Shown here: positions 19,491 to 29,604 of the stretch, piece by piece | How the letters are laid out: each line of letters opens with the position of its first letter | How positions within the stretch are numbered: position 1 is the stretch's first letter | Source: Rhizobium leguminosarum | GTDB taxonomy: Bacteria; Pseudomonadota; Alphaproteobacteria; Rhizobiales; Rhizobiaceae | NCBI RefSeq assembly: GCF_017876795.1 | Contig: NZ_JAGIOR010000001.1 | Span: forward strand, 3,188,501-3,252,500 | DNA: 64,000 bases | Direction: 5' to 3' | Notes under the pieces: model-generated | What the model saw: the letters and a program-made list of their open reading frames with translations, nothing else | Told to the model about the DNA's origin: nothing | Databases searched by the model: none | Made by a program: the position numbers and the translations under genes

Positions 19491-19719
19491 GGGACAATAG
19501 TTTTCTTGGCAGGTCAGACGGTTTCCAAGATGAGCAGCCTTGGGAACAACATGGTCTGTTAGGCCTGTTTTATGATTTCTCGCTCGCAACTATCCCGAAA
19601 TGTTGTGGGTGCTAATTTCTCGATAGCGTTGTAGCGCTGAGTGAGCTACATCGTGAGCAAATGTGAACGGTCAACCCTAAACGCGCCAATCTTCAACTTC
19701 AGAGAGAATTATTTCGTAC
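19196..19719. other. Long intergenic region upstream of type I secretion operon
   Basis: These 524 bases hold no gene I can support; antisense ORFs here extend from inside the transposase and look spurious. The first about 300 bases probably belong to the IS110 right end. The remaining roughly 230 bases are relatively AT-rich compared with the chromosome and should contain the promoter of the ABC exporter gene. No operator is recognisable. Confidence 0.5.
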
Positions 19720-21867
19720 ATGGATGGTGCCATTCCGCAGCATCACGACTCCGGTCTTCGTGCGCTTTGCGGTATCGCCGCGTTTTACCGTATCGCCGCT
19801 GACCCGGTCCAGCTCCAGCACGACTTGGCGCTGAAGGGGCGCACATCCGAAGCGATCGACATTCAGCGAGCGGCCAAGATCATTGGCCTGAAGGCGCGAG
19901 TTGTAGAGAAGGTCACGGAGCACCGCCTTCGATCCATGCCCGCTCCCGCAATCGTCAAAGTGGCCAACGGCTCCTTTCAAGTTTTCGGCGGTTTGAACCC
20001 ATCCGGAAAGTATAGGCTCGTCGATCCGATAACGCGCGTTGATCGGGAAATAGCCCCCTCAGATGTTGTCGCCGAAATCGACTCGCGAGTTATTCTCGTG
20101 GGTCGGCGTATAAGAGGTGAGGGGTCGGACCCGCGAGAATTCGGCTTCAAATGGTTTCTGCCATCAATCTGGCGCTATCGAAAGCCACTTGCTCACGTAT
20201 TGCTTGCCTCGCTGTTTGTGCAGATCTTTGCGCTTATCACACCCTTGTTCTTTCAAGTGGTGGTCGACAAGGTCCTGACGCACAAAGCTTATTCGACCCT
20301 GTTCGTGCTTGTTGCTGGTATCGCGATCATTGGTTTCTTCGATGTTATGCTCCAATACCTGAGAGCCTACGCCTTGGCTCATACGACCAACCGGATCGAT
20401 GTTGAGCTCGGCCAACGATTGTTCCACCATCTTCTACGGCTGCCGCTGGGGTACTTCGAGACGCGATCCGCCGGCCAGACGGTCGCCCGCGTTCGAGAAC
20501 TTGAAACGATCCGCGCATTTCTGACAGGGCAGGGACTGTTTTCGGCGCTCGATGTCGTTTTCACCTTTGTATTCATCGCGGTTCTTTTTGCTTATTCTTG
20601 GAGTTTGAGCCTGATTGTCATCGCCACCATCCCGATCTACATCCTGATCGGAATCGTGGTTCGACCGCCGTTGCGTGAATTCGTCAAAGAGAAGTTCAAT
20701 CGGGGGGCGGCCAGTCAGCAGTTCCTGGTCGAAGCGATCGTCGGCGTTCACACGGTTAAATCCGCCGCGGTGGAGCCGGTGATGCAGGCGCAATGGGAGG
20801 AGAAGCTCGCAGCTTACGTGCGAACGGCTTTCGATACGACACTGCTTAGCATTGGCGGACAAAACGCCATTCAATATGTGAGCAAGCTTTCCACGGCTGC
20901 CCTTCTTCTTTTCGGTGCGAAGGCCGTTATCGACGGGGAGCTTTCCGTTGGCTCACTTGTCGCCTTCAACATGATTGCCGGACAGGTGACCCAACCGGTT
21001 TTGAGGCTGTCCCAACTCTGGCAGGATTTCCAGCAGGTGCAAATCTCGGTCGACCGCCTCGGCGACATTCTGAACTCGCCGATGGAACGTCAGCCAGGCT
21101 CCCGTTTGTCGTTACCTGCCCCGAGGGGGAATATTGAACTTCGAAATGTCACCTTCCGTTACCGGCCCGGCTCTCCGGAGGTCTTGAAAAGCGTATCGCT
21201 AGAAATCAGACCCGGAGAGGTCGTTGGTATCGTCGGCGCATCGGGCTCCGGAAAGTCTACGCTCGCCAAGCTGGTTCAGCGTCTTTATATCCCCGAAGAG
21301 GGGCAGGTCCTTCTTGATGGGATGGATCTATCACAAGTCGATCCCGCCTGGCTTCGAAGCCATATAGGCGTGGTTCTTCAAGAGAACCTGCTGTTCAACC
21401 GCACGATCCACGACAACATTGCTTTCTCAAACCCGGCGATGAATCGCGCGCAGGTGATTGCGGTTGCCAAGCTCGCCGGGGCGGATGAATTCATTTTGCG
21501 ATTGCCGCAAGGCTACGACACGATGATCGAAGAGCGCGGCGCCAACCTCTCCGGTGGCCAGCGCCAGAGGATCGCCATTGCCCGCGCGCTTGCCACCAGC
21601 CCCCGGATCCTGATTTTTGATGAGGCGACAAGCGCTCTCGACTATGAAAGCGAACGCGTCATACAGACCAATATGCACCAGATCGCCGCCGGCCGAACGG
21701 TTATCATCATCGCGCATCGGCTCGCGGCTGTGAGGCCCTGCAATCGGATCATCGGCATGGCAAGCGGCCGCATAGCGGAAGTGGGAAGTCATGACGACCT
21801 ACTTAAGCGCCCGGATGGGCTCTATGCGCGGCTATGGGCTTTGCAGAATGACAGGGGCATCGCATGA
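19720..21867 (+). CDS. Type I secretion ABC exporter (HlyB-type) with degenerate C39 domain
   Basis: The 715-residue inner-membrane ATPase powers export of an RTX protein. Residues 1-125 are a C39-like domain. The segment HHDSGLRALCGIAAFYRI aligns with HlyB DYGLYALEILAQYHN, so the catalytic-Cys position is Ser11 and the domain is expected to bind substrate rather than cleave it. Residues about 150-440 hold six membrane helices. The nucleotide-binding domain follows, with Walker A GASGSGKST near 506, signature LSGGQRQR near 610, Walker B ILIFDEATSALD near 630 and switch His in IIAHRL. Its stop overlaps the start of the HlyD gene (ATGA), so the two are translationally coupled. Confidence 0.93.
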   Translation: MDGAIPQHHDSGLRALCGIAAFYRIAADPVQLQHDLALKGRTSEAIDIQRAAKIIGLKARVVEKVTEHRLRSMPAPAIVKVANGSFQVFGGLNPSGKYRLVDPITRVDREIAPSDVVAEIDSRVILVGRRIRGEGSDPREFGFKWFLPSIWRYRKPLAHVLLASLFVQIFALITPLFFQVVVDKVLTHKAYSTLFVLVAGIAIIGFFDVMLQYLRAYALAHTTNRIDVELGQRLFHHLLRLPLGYFETRSAGQTVARVRELETIRAFLTGQGLFSALDVVFTFVFIAVLFAYSWSLSLIVIATIPIYILIGIVVRPPLREFVKEKFNRGAASQQFLVEAIVGVHTVKSAAVEPVMQAQWEEKLAAYVRTAFDTTLLSIGGQNAIQYVSKLSTAALLLFGAKAVIDGELSVGSLVAFNMIAGQVTQPVLRLSQLWQDFQQVQISVDRLGDILNSPMERQPGSRLSLPAPRGNIELRNVTFRYRPGSPEVLKSVSLEIRPGEVVGIVGASGSGKSTLAKLVQRLYIPEEGQVLLDGMDLSQVDPAWLRSHIGVVLQENLLFNRTIHDNIAFSNPAMNRAQVIAVAKLAGADEFILRLPQGYDTMIEERGANLSGGQRQRIAIARALATSPRILIFDEATSALDYESERVIQTNMHQIAAGRTVIIIAHRLAAVRPCNRIIGMASGRIAEVGSHDDLLKRPDGLYARLWALQNDRGIA

Positions 21868-23321
21868 AAAGCGGGCCTTCCCAAGCTGTTCGATATGCCG
21901 GCCTTCCGCCGCGCCCGCTAAAGCGATCCGATCACGAGTTTCTGGCGCCGGCGATCGAAATCCTGGAAACCCCACCCTCGCCGGTGCGGCTGGCGCTGAT
22001 CTTGATCATCTGCGCCTTCGTCACAACGGCTTTGATCTGGTCCTATATCGGCCACATCGATATTATCGCGGCCGCGCAAGGCAAGATTCAGCCAACCGGC
22101 CGCGTCAAGGTTGTTCAGCCCTTGCTGACCGGGAAGGTGAAGGCGCTTCCGCCGGCAAATGGCGCGCACGTCGAAAGGGGTGATATCCTCCTTGAACTTG
22201 ATCCGACGGATGCCATTGCCGATGAGACGGATGCAGCAAAGGGTCTGGCGTCCGTGAGGGCCGAGGTCCGGCGCCGAAAAACTGCAGTGGACTACGTTCG
22301 TTCGCGGGAGATGGACCAGCTCTTACCAACGCTCTCGTGGGACGCAGATGTGCCCGATGAATTGCGTCGTCGTGAAGAGGGTATCCTCCGGGGCGACCTT
22401 GAACAGCGCCAGGCTGCAGTTGCCTCGCTTGATGCTCAGAAGCACCAGAAGGAGGTGGAGCGCGACCGCCTGACGGTGACGGTCGCGGCTCAGAACTCCC
22501 TGGTCGAAACCCTGAAAGAGCGAGTGACGATGCGCAATATGCTGGCTTCGAATGAGGCCGGAACGATGGCGAGCGTGATCGATGCGACGCAAACCTTGAA
22601 AGAACAGGCGACGCAGCTTGCCATGCAGGAAGGCCAGCTCGCAGATGCCGCTGCCGGCATCGAGGTCTTTACCCGGGAAAAGGACAAGGTAACGCGGACA
22701 TTCCTGAGCGATCAACTCGTGCGGCTCGGCGATGCGGAACGTCGGGTCGAAGAGCTGGAGCAGCGGCTGGCGAAAGCGAGAAATTTTCGTGAGCAGATGA
22801 CATTGCGCAGTCCAATAGACGGCACGGTGCAAGCGTCCTCGATTACCAGCGTGGGTCAAGTGGTGACGGTCGGGCAAGACGTTATGCGCGTTGTGCCCGA
22901 GGGCAGTACGCTGGAGCTCGAAGTTTACGCTTTGAACAAGGACATCGGCTTCATAAAGGTCGGGCAAGAAGCTGTCGTAAAGCTCGAAGCTTTTCCCTTT
23001 ACCCGCTACGGAACGATCGCGGCCCACGTCACCAAAATTGCGGCAGATGCAATCCCGGAACCCGATGCCGCACGCCGTGAAGGCGATCCTGCGACAAGAC
23101 AGGCGCAGACACCATTCGGCGGCGCCGAAAGGATGCAGAACCTGGTTTTTCCGGTCACCTTGAGTCTGGAGGTAGATCAGATTTCAGCAGATGGCCGTAA
23201 CGTCAAATTAAGTGCGGGCATGGCAGCAATTGCCGAGGTTCGAACGGGAGAGCGCAGGATTCTTGAATACGTCTTTTCGCCTTTGGTCGAGGTCGCGCAG
23301 GAAGCGCTTCATGAGCGCTAG
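21864..23321 (+). CDS. Type I secretion membrane-fusion protein (HlyD family)
   Basis: The 485-residue adaptor links the ABC exporter to an outer-membrane TolC channel. There is a short cytoplasmic N-terminus, one membrane helix (LALILIICAFVTTALIWSYI, residues about 41-60), a lipoyl half-motif (GKIQPTGRVKVVQPLLTGKV), and a long coiled-coil hairpin (about 110-310). The barrel then follows with LRSPIDGTVQ and the HlyD signature region VVPEGSTLELEVYALNKDIG. The ATG overlaps the exporter stop by four bases. No TolC gene lies in the window, so a TolC encoded elsewhere must complete the channel. Confidence 0.93.
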   Translation: MKSGPSQAVRYAGLPPRPLKRSDHEFLAPAIEILETPPSPVRLALILIICAFVTTALIWSYIGHIDIIAAAQGKIQPTGRVKVVQPLLTGKVKALPPANGAHVERGDILLELDPTDAIADETDAAKGLASVRAEVRRRKTAVDYVRSREMDQLLPTLSWDADVPDELRRREEGILRGDLEQRQAAVASLDAQKHQKEVERDRLTVTVAAQNSLVETLKERVTMRNMLASNEAGTMASVIDATQTLKEQATQLAMQEGQLADAAAGIEVFTREKDKVTRTFLSDQLVRLGDAERRVEELEQRLAKARNFREQMTLRSPIDGTVQASSITSVGQVVTVGQDVMRVVPEGSTLELEVYALNKDIGFIKVGQEAVVKLEAFPFTRYGTIAAHVTKIAADAIPEPDAARREGDPATRQAQTPFGGAERMQNLVFPVTLSLEVDQISADGRNVKLSAGMAAIAEVRTGERRILEYVFSPLVEVAQEALHER

Positions 23322-23439
23322 CGACTCCGTCAAACCTTCCTGAATATAAATAAAGCTTTTAGTTGAAGTTTCCCTTTTTATGGAGCAGAGGGAAACTGGC
23401 ACTAGGCACGGCCGAACGGAATAGGCAAACGGGGATTTT

Positions 23440-26400
23440 ATGACGGACCTTATTACTCCGACGAAGAGTGTCATCTTGACTGGGGATCAGAAGGTAGACG
23501 GGCTCTTCAGCGGCACTGCCTGGGACGGAACGATAACCTATGCGTTTCCCACGACCTCGTCATCATATGCCGATGGCGCCGAATTATACTACGAAAAATA
23601 CTATTCATTCTCTCCTATTTCGTCGCAGCAGCAGTCTCTCGCCTTGTACTTTATGGAGCAATCCTACGGGAGTGCGGCAAATGACGGCTTCTCCGTCGAG
23701 GGGTTCACGAACGCTAACTTTGAGGCCGGAAGCGCGAATACCGCAACGGTGCGGTTCGCTCAAACGTCGGATCCCTTGCTGGATACGGCAGGGGCCTATT
23801 TCCCAGCCGCAGACGGGCGGGGTGGCGATATCTGGTTCGGGACGGGATATGCTGGCACCGAAGCTGATTATCGCTTCCCGAGGTTCGGCAACTATGCGGG
23901 CCAAACCTTGGCGCACGAGCTGGGTCACGCGCTCGGACTGAAACATGCTCACGAAGGGGGAACGGTCGTTCCAAGCGCCTACGACTCGCTCGAATACACG
24001 ATCATGACCTACCACACATTTATCGGAGACGATGAGAGTGGGGCCAAGTATGAGCAAAATGGCGCGCCACAAACCTTCATGATGCTCGACATCGCCGCCC
24101 TGCAGGAAATGTATGGTGCGGACTATACGACGAACAGTGGCGATACCATCTACAAGTGGAATCCGAACCAGGGCATCACCTATGTCAATGGGGTGGCGGC
24201 CATCACGCCCGCTGCCAACAGGGTTTTCGCAACAATCTGGGACGGCGGCGGTACCGACACCTATGATCTGAGCGCTTATACCACCGCCCTCAAGATCGAC
24301 TTGCATGCAGGGGGGTATTCGGTCTTTTCCCAGGGTCAGTTGGCCTATCTGGGCGGCGGGCCGAATGATGGCTATGCCCGCGGCAACATTTTCAACGCCC
24401 TTCTTTATCACGACAATGTCGCGTCGTTGATTGAGAACGTTTGGGCCGGCTCCGCCAACGATACCATTGTCGGCAACGAGGCGGACAATACACTCTGGGG
24501 CAATGCCGGAAACGATACCCTTACTGGCGACTCCGGCAATGACACGCTCGACGGCGGTGCCGGAAACGACAAGATGTCGGGCGGGGCGGGTGACGACGTC
24601 TACATCGCCGACAACGGCAATGATGCTGTCATTGAGAATGCCAATGAGGGGACGGACACGGTCCGGACGACGGTTTGGAGTTATACACTCGGCGCCAACG
24701 TCGAAAACCTGACCTATATCGGCACCGGCACGTTCGCCGGTGGTGGCAATGCGGCGGACAATGTGATCACCGGCGGGACGGGGTCTGATCGGCTGGATGG
24801 GAAGGCCGGTGCCGACACGCTGATCGGTGGTGCGGGCGACGATCAATATACTGTCGATAGTCTCAACGATGTTGTGATCGAGGCCGCCGGCGGCGGCGTT
24901 GACACGATCTGGACCGATCTTAACACTTATTCGCTGGCGGGGATCGCCAATGTCGAGAACCTATCCTTCTCAGGCGGCGGCAATTCTACCGGCACCGGCA
25001 ACAGCCTCGACAATATAATCAAGGGTGGGACAGGCAACGACACGCTCTCTGGTGGGGTAGGCAACGATACTCTGATCGGTGGCTTGGGAACTGACACACT
25101 CATCGGTGGGACTGGCAACGATACTTATGTCGTTTGGGATAACGGCGACACTATCATCGAAAACGTCGACGAGGGGATCGATACGGTTCAGACGACAATG
25201 GCGGCCTACACATTGGCAGCCAATGTCGAGTACCTCATCTACAGCTGGATTGGGGCGTTTGCGGGCACGGGCAACAATCTCGACAACACGATCACGGGTG
25301 GCGCTGCCAGCGATACGCTCTCCGGCGGCGCCGGCAATGACACGCTGGATGGCGGGGCAGGCGCGGACAGCTTGTTCGGTGGTGCCGGTAACGACACTTA
25401 CATCGTCGACAATGCCGGCGACCTCGTCACCGAAGCCGCCGACGCAGGGATCGACACGGTTCGCACCACCCTGTCAAGCTATGTGCTCGGTAGCAATGTC
25501 GAGAACCTCACCTATACCGGCATGGCAGCCGTTGTCGGGACAGGCAATAACCTCGCCAACACGATCAAGGGCGCAGCAGGTGCGGACATCTTGGACGGAA
25601 AGGCCGGAGCAGACATACTGATCGGCGGTGTGGGCGACGACACCTATATTGTCGATAATCTTGCCGACGTCGTCACTGAAAGGCCGAATGAAGGAGCCGA
25701 TCTGACCAAGACGACGCTTTCTTCCTATGGTTTGACCAACAATGTTGAAAATCTAACCTTTATCGGCTCCGGCGATTTTGCTGGTACCGGAAACAGACTT
25801 GCCAACACGATCACCGGCGGTGCCGGCAACGACACACTTGACGGCGGCGTCGGCAACGACACGCTGAACGGTGGCGCCGGCAACGACATCTATATTGTCG
25901 ACAGTGCGAGCGACGTGATCACCGAGGCGGTCGGCGCCGGCACCGATGAAATCCGCACGGCGCTTGCGACCTACTCGATCGCCGCATTGGTCAATGTCGA
26001 GAACCTGACCTACACGGGATCCGCCAACTTCACCGGCACCGGCAATGCGCTTGCCAACACGATCACCGGCGGCGCCGGCAATGATATGCTTGATGGCGGG
26101 GCCGGTGCGGACAGCTTGATCGGTGGTGCGGGCAACGACACCTATATCGTCGACCATGCCGGCGACCTCATCACCGAAGCCGCCGATGAGGGGATCGACA
26201 CGGTTCGCACGGCATTGACGAACTATACGCTTGGCAGCGATGTCGAGAACCTCACCTATAGCGGCACGGTAGCCTTTACCGGGACAGGCAATAGCCTCGC
26301 CAACACGATCCGGGGTGGGGCCGGTGCCGACACGCTGGACGGAAAGGCCGGAGCGGACATACTGATCGGCGGAGCGGGCGACGACACTTACATCGTCGAT

Positions 26401-28164
26401 GAATTGGCCGATGCCGTCACCGAAGCCACCAATCAAGGCACCGATCTGATCAAGACGGCGCTTTCTGTCTATGCGCTGACCAATATCGCCAATGTCGAAA
26501 ACCTAACCTTCATCGGCACCGGCGATTTTAGCGGCACCGGCAATGCGCTTGCCAACAAGATCATCGGCGGCGCCGGCAACGACACGCTTGACGGTGGCGC
26601 CGGCGCCGACACGCTGGCAGGCGGCGGCGGCGACGACATCTACGTGGTCGACAGTGCGAGCGACGTGATCACCGAGCTGGTCAGCGCCGGCACCGACGAA
26701 ATCCGCACGGCGCTTGCGGCCTACTCGATCGCCGCATTGGTCAATGTCGAGAACCTGACCTACACGGGATCCGCCAACTTCACCGGCACCGGCAATGCGC
26801 TTGCCAACACGATCACCGGCGGCGCCGGCAACGATATGTTGAACGGTGGGGTCGGTGCGGACAGCTTGATCGGTGGTGCGGGCAACGACACCTATATCGT
26901 CGACAATGTCGGCGACCTCGTCACCGAATCCGCCAATGCGGGGATCGATACGGTTCGCACGACATTGGCAAGCTATACGCTTGGCAGCGACCTCGAGAAC
27001 CTCACCTATATCGGCACGGGAGCCTTGGTCGGAACAGGCAATGATCTCGACAACATGATCACGGGTGGCGCTGCCATCGATACGCTTTCCGGCGGTGTCG
27101 GCAACGATACGCTGAATGGTGGAGCCGGGGCCGATCGTTTGATCGGTGGTACGGGCAACGACACCTATATCGTCGACCATGCCGGCGACCTCGTCACCGA
27201 GGCCGCCAATGAGGGGATCGACACGGTTCGCACGACATTGGCGAGCTATACGCTCGGCAGCAATGTCGAGAACCTCACCTACATCGGCACGACAGCCTTT
27301 GTCGGGACAGGGAATCTGCTCGACAACGTTATCATGGGTGGTGTTGCTGCCGACAAGCTCATGGGGGCTGCGGGCAACGATACTTTGATCGGCGGGGCTG
27401 GTGCCGACACGATGTTGGGTGGGACGGGTGACGACATCTATGTGGTCGATATTGCGACTGACATCGTGATCGAGAACGCGAATGAGGGGACGGACACGGT
27501 CCAGACGGCGCTTGCAAGCTATACGCTCGGCAACAATGTCGAGAACCTGACCTACACCGGATCCGCCAGCTTCAGCGGTGCCGGCAATGCGCTCGCCAAC
27601 ACGATCACCGGCGGCGCCGGCAATGATGTGCTGAATGGCGCGGCAGGTGCGGATACCTTGATCGGTGGTGCGGGCAACGACACTTATATCGTCGACAATG
27701 CTGGCGACATCGTCACCGAAGCCGCCGATAAGGGGATCGACACGGTTCGCACGAACCTGGCGAGCTATACGCTTGCCGGCAATGTCGAGAACCTGAGCTT
27801 TGCCGGCACTGGGACTTTCGCTGGTACCGGTAACAATCTCGACAACACGATCACGGGTGGCAGTGGCTCTAATACGCTAGCGGGTGGTGCTGGAAACGAT
27901 ATCCTCATTGGTGGAGCGGCAGCCGACGTCTTCGTTTATTCGGCGAACTGGGGCCATGATACGATCACAAACTTCGTGGCAGCCGGCTCCGCACATGACG
28001 CGATCTCGATCGATCATAGCATTTTCGCCGACTGGGAATCGCTTTTTGCGGCAACTGGGCAGTCCGGGAGTGATACAATTATTACAGCCGATTCCGACAA
28101 CACCATAACGCTGAAGAATGTTGTTGTTTCAAGCCTTCAGTCGTGGGACTTCTTGTTTGCTTGA
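23440..28164 (+). CDS. RTX-repeat secreted metalloprotease (serralysin/M10-like), 1574 residues
   Basis: The N-terminal domain (about 1-340) has the zincin motif HELGHALGLKH at residues 159-169 and a Met-turn YTIMTYHTF, as in serralysins. Residues about 340-1500 are about 13 modules. Each has calcium-binding nonapeptides (GGAGNDTLDGG types), a TYIVD strand, and a VENLTY...GTGN segment. The last about 75 residues (GHDTITNFVAAG...WDFLFA) form the uncleaved type I secretion signal. It has no N-terminal signal peptide. It lies 118 bases behind the HlyD gene and is its obvious cargo. It is about three times longer than typical serralysins (about 470-500). Extracellular calcium would drive folding; the target is unknown. 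Confidence 0.92.
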   Translation: MTDLITPTKSVILTGDQKVDGLFSGTAWDGTITYAFPTTSSSYADGAELYYEKYYSFSPISSQQQSLALYFMEQSYGSAANDGFSVEGFTNANFEAGSANTATVRFAQTSDPLLDTAGAYFPAADGRGGDIWFGTGYAGTEADYRFPRFGNYAGQTLAHELGHALGLKHAHEGGTVVPSAYDSLEYTIMTYHTFIGDDESGAKYEQNGAPQTFMMLDIAALQEMYGADYTTNSGDTIYKWNPNQGITYVNGVAAITPAANRVFATIWDGGGTDTYDLSAYTTALKIDLHAGGYSVFSQGQLAYLGGGPNDGYARGNIFNALLYHDNVASLIENVWAGSANDTIVGNEADNTLWGNAGNDTLTGDSGNDTLDGGAGNDKMSGGAGDDVYIADNGNDAVIENANEGTDTVRTTVWSYTLGANVENLTYIGTGTFAGGGNAADNVITGGTGSDRLDGKAGADTLIGGAGDDQYTVDSLNDVVIEAAGGGVDTIWTDLNTYSLAGIANVENLSFSGGGNSTGTGNSLDNIIKGGTGNDTLSGGVGNDTLIGGLGTDTLIGGTGNDTYVVWDNGDTIIENVDEGIDTVQTTMAAYTLAANVEYLIYSWIGAFAGTGNNLDNTITGGAASDTLSGGAGNDTLDGGAGADSLFGGAGNDTYIVDNAGDLVTEAADAGIDTVRTTLSSYVLGSNVENLTYTGMAAVVGTGNNLANTIKGAAGADILDGKAGADILIGGVGDDTYIVDNLADVVTERPNEGADLTKTTLSSYGLTNNVENLTFIGSGDFAGTGNRLANTITGGAGNDTLDGGVGNDTLNGGAGNDIYIVDSASDVITEAVGAGTDEIRTALATYSIAALVNVENLTYTGSANFTGTGNALANTITGGAGNDMLDGGAGADSLIGGAGNDTYIVDHAGDLITEAADEGIDTVRTALTNYTLGSDVENLTYSGTVAFTGTGNSLANTIRGGAGADTLDGKAGADILIGGAGDDTYIVDELADAVTEATNQGTDLIKTALSVYALTNIANVENLTFIGTGDFSGTGNALANKIIGGAGNDTLDGGAGADTLAGGGGDDIYVVDSASDVITELVSAGTDEIRTALAAYSIAALVNVENLTYTGSANFTGTGNALANTITGGAGNDMLNGGVGADSLIGGAGNDTYIVDNVGDLVTESANAGIDTVRTTLASYTLGSDLENLTYIGTGALVGTGNDLDNMITGGAAIDTLSGGVGNDTLNGGAGADRLIGGTGNDTYIVDHAGDLVTEAANEGIDTVRTTLASYTLGSNVENLTYIGTTAFVGTGNLLDNVIMGGVAADKLMGAAGNDTLIGGAGADTMLGGTGDDIYVVDIATDIVIENANEGTDTVQTALASYTLGNNVENLTYTGSASFSGAGNALANTITGGAGNDVLNGAAGADTLIGGAGNDTYIVDNAGDIVTEAADKGIDTVRTNLASYTLAGNVENLSFAGTGTFAGTGNNLDNTITGGSGSNTLAGGAGNDILIGGAAADVFVYSANWGHDTITNFVAAGSAHDAISIDHSIFADWESLFAATGQSGSDTIITADSDNTITLKNVVVSSLQSWDFLFA
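25915..26914 (+). repeat. 750-bp higher-order duplication inside the RTX gene
   Basis: A stretch of over 100 bases beginning near 25970 (CTACTCGATCGCCGCATTGG...) recurs identically 750 bases downstream near 26720; 750 bases is exactly 250 codons, or three modules. The surrounding modules are also closely alike. This indicates recent in-frame expansion of a three-module block by recombination. The exact limits of the duplicated block were set by eye. Confidence 0.7.
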
Positions 28165-28380
28165 TTGTTGCTCGGACCTCGCTGCGCCTTGTTTGGCGGC
28201 AAGAGGCTAAACCCGTAACGGCGTGAATCAGTTCCGGCTGATATTGACGGACGTTGTTACGGTCGTAGCTCTTTCGATCAGCGGCAGGCACTGCAGCGAG
28301 GTTGGCGCAACTGCAGCGTGATCAGCCGGCAGGATCGGAAAAAGATCGCCCAGAGATCGAAATAAATTGAAACTGCAATA

Positions 28381-29604
28381 TCAGCCGAGGAGGTCCGGCC
28401 GCAACAGCATGACTGGGCAGGGCGCACCGGCCGGTAGCTCCGGCGCATGTGGTGGGCGGATGATCAGGCAATCGGCTTGCGCAAACACCTTCATCATCGA
28501 GGAATCCTGTTTGCCGAAGGGTTCGGCGAGCCAGTTTCCGGTGGCGGATTTCGAGAGTTTCGCCCTGATATAGTCCTGGCGGTGGTCATTGACGCGCAGC
28601 GTGACGGCTGCCTCCACCATTGTCTCGCGCTGCACCGGCGGCAGGGAGGCGAGTTCGCGGATCAGCGGCTCCAGGAAGAGCAAGGAACAGACGAGGCTCG
28701 AGACCGGATTGCCGGGCAGGCCGAGCACATGGGTCTCGCCGAAGCTGCCGACCATCAGCGGTTTGCCGGGACGCATGGCGATGCGCCAGAAATCCAGCTG
28801 CATGCCGGCCTCGATCAGCGTCGCCTGTACCAGATCGTGATCGCCGACCGAAGCGCCGCCGAGCGTGACGATGACATCGGCCTTAGCGTCCCGCGCCGTG
28901 TCGATCGCCGCGGTGATCCTGGCCTTATCGTCGGGCACGATGCCGAGATCGAGCACCTCGGCTCCGGCTTTGCGGGCAAGGGCTGCAATACCGAATGTAT
29001 TGGAGGCGATGATCTGCGAAGGACCGGGCGTGCTCCCGGGCGGCAGCAATTCGTCGCCGGTTGCGAGGATGGCGACCAGCGGGCGTTTGAGAATCTCGAC
29101 ATCGGGCCGGTTCATCCCGGCAGCGACCGTCAGCCGCGAGAAATCAAGCACCGTGCCCGCCGACAGCACGGCTTCGCCTTCGGCAAAATCCTGGCCGCGG
29201 GGCCGCACATGCTGGCCCTGCCGCACAGGAAAATTGGTTCGGATGCCGCCTTCAATCTTCTCGGCATCCTCCTGCAGCAGGACGCTGTCGGCGCCTGCGG
29301 GAACGGGTGCGCCGGTGAAGATGCGGACGGCCTCGCCCTGACCGACGCTTCCCTCGAAGCTGTGGCCGGCTGAAGACGTGCCGATGACTTTCAGCGCGGC
29401 GCCCGGCTCGGGCGCGTCGTCGCGGCGCAGCGCGTAGCCATCCATGGCCGACGCGTTGAAGGGCGGTTGGGTTATCCCGGCTTTGAGATCGACGGCCAGG
29501 ACGCGGCCTTCAGCCTCGGCGAGCGGCAATGTCTCTGATACCGTGACAGGCCTTGCGCGAGAGAGCAGGCGGCTCAAAGCCTCAGTGACCGGGAGAAGGT
29601 TCAT
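28381..29604 (-). CDS. moeA: Molybdopterin molybdotransferase
   Basis: The 407-residue enzyme inserts molybdate into adenylated molybdopterin to form the molybdenum cofactor. Family marks include [15 protein letters not shown], the [13 protein letters not shown] segment, and the MoeA/MogA-type core [17 protein letters not shown] and [10 protein letters not shown], followed by [13 protein letters not shown]. The ATG overlaps the moaC stop by four bases (ATGA), so it is translationally coupled to moaC. It ends the ppiD-trpD-trpC-moaC-moeA run. In other rhizobia lexA often follows moeA, from memory; here the RTX block follows instead. Confidence 0.95.
   Translation of the reverse strand: MNLLPVTEALSRLLSRARPVTVSETLPLAEAEGRVLAVDLKAGITQPPFNASAMDGYALRRDDAPEPGAALKVIGTSSAGHSFEGSVGQGEAVRIFTGAPVPAGADSVLLQEDAEKIEGGIRTNFPVRQGQHVRPRGQDFAEGEAVLSAGTVLDFSRLTVAAGMNRPDVEILKRPLVAILATGDELLPPGSTPGPSQIIASNTFGIAALARKAGAEVLDLGIVPDDKARITAAIDTARDAKADVIVTLGGASVGDHDLVQATLIEAGMQLDFWRIAMRPGKPLMVGSFGETHVLGLPGNPVSSLVCSLLFLEPLIRELASLPPVQRETMVEAAVTLRVNDHRQDYIRAKLSKSATGNWLAEPFGKQDSSMMKVFAQADCLIIRPPHAPELPAGAPCPVMLLRPDLLG

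Noticed and set aside
24500..28000. Regular repeats that might suggest a CRISPR array
   Set aside because: They are in-frame RTX modules of about 83 residues, not short identical repeats with unique spacers.
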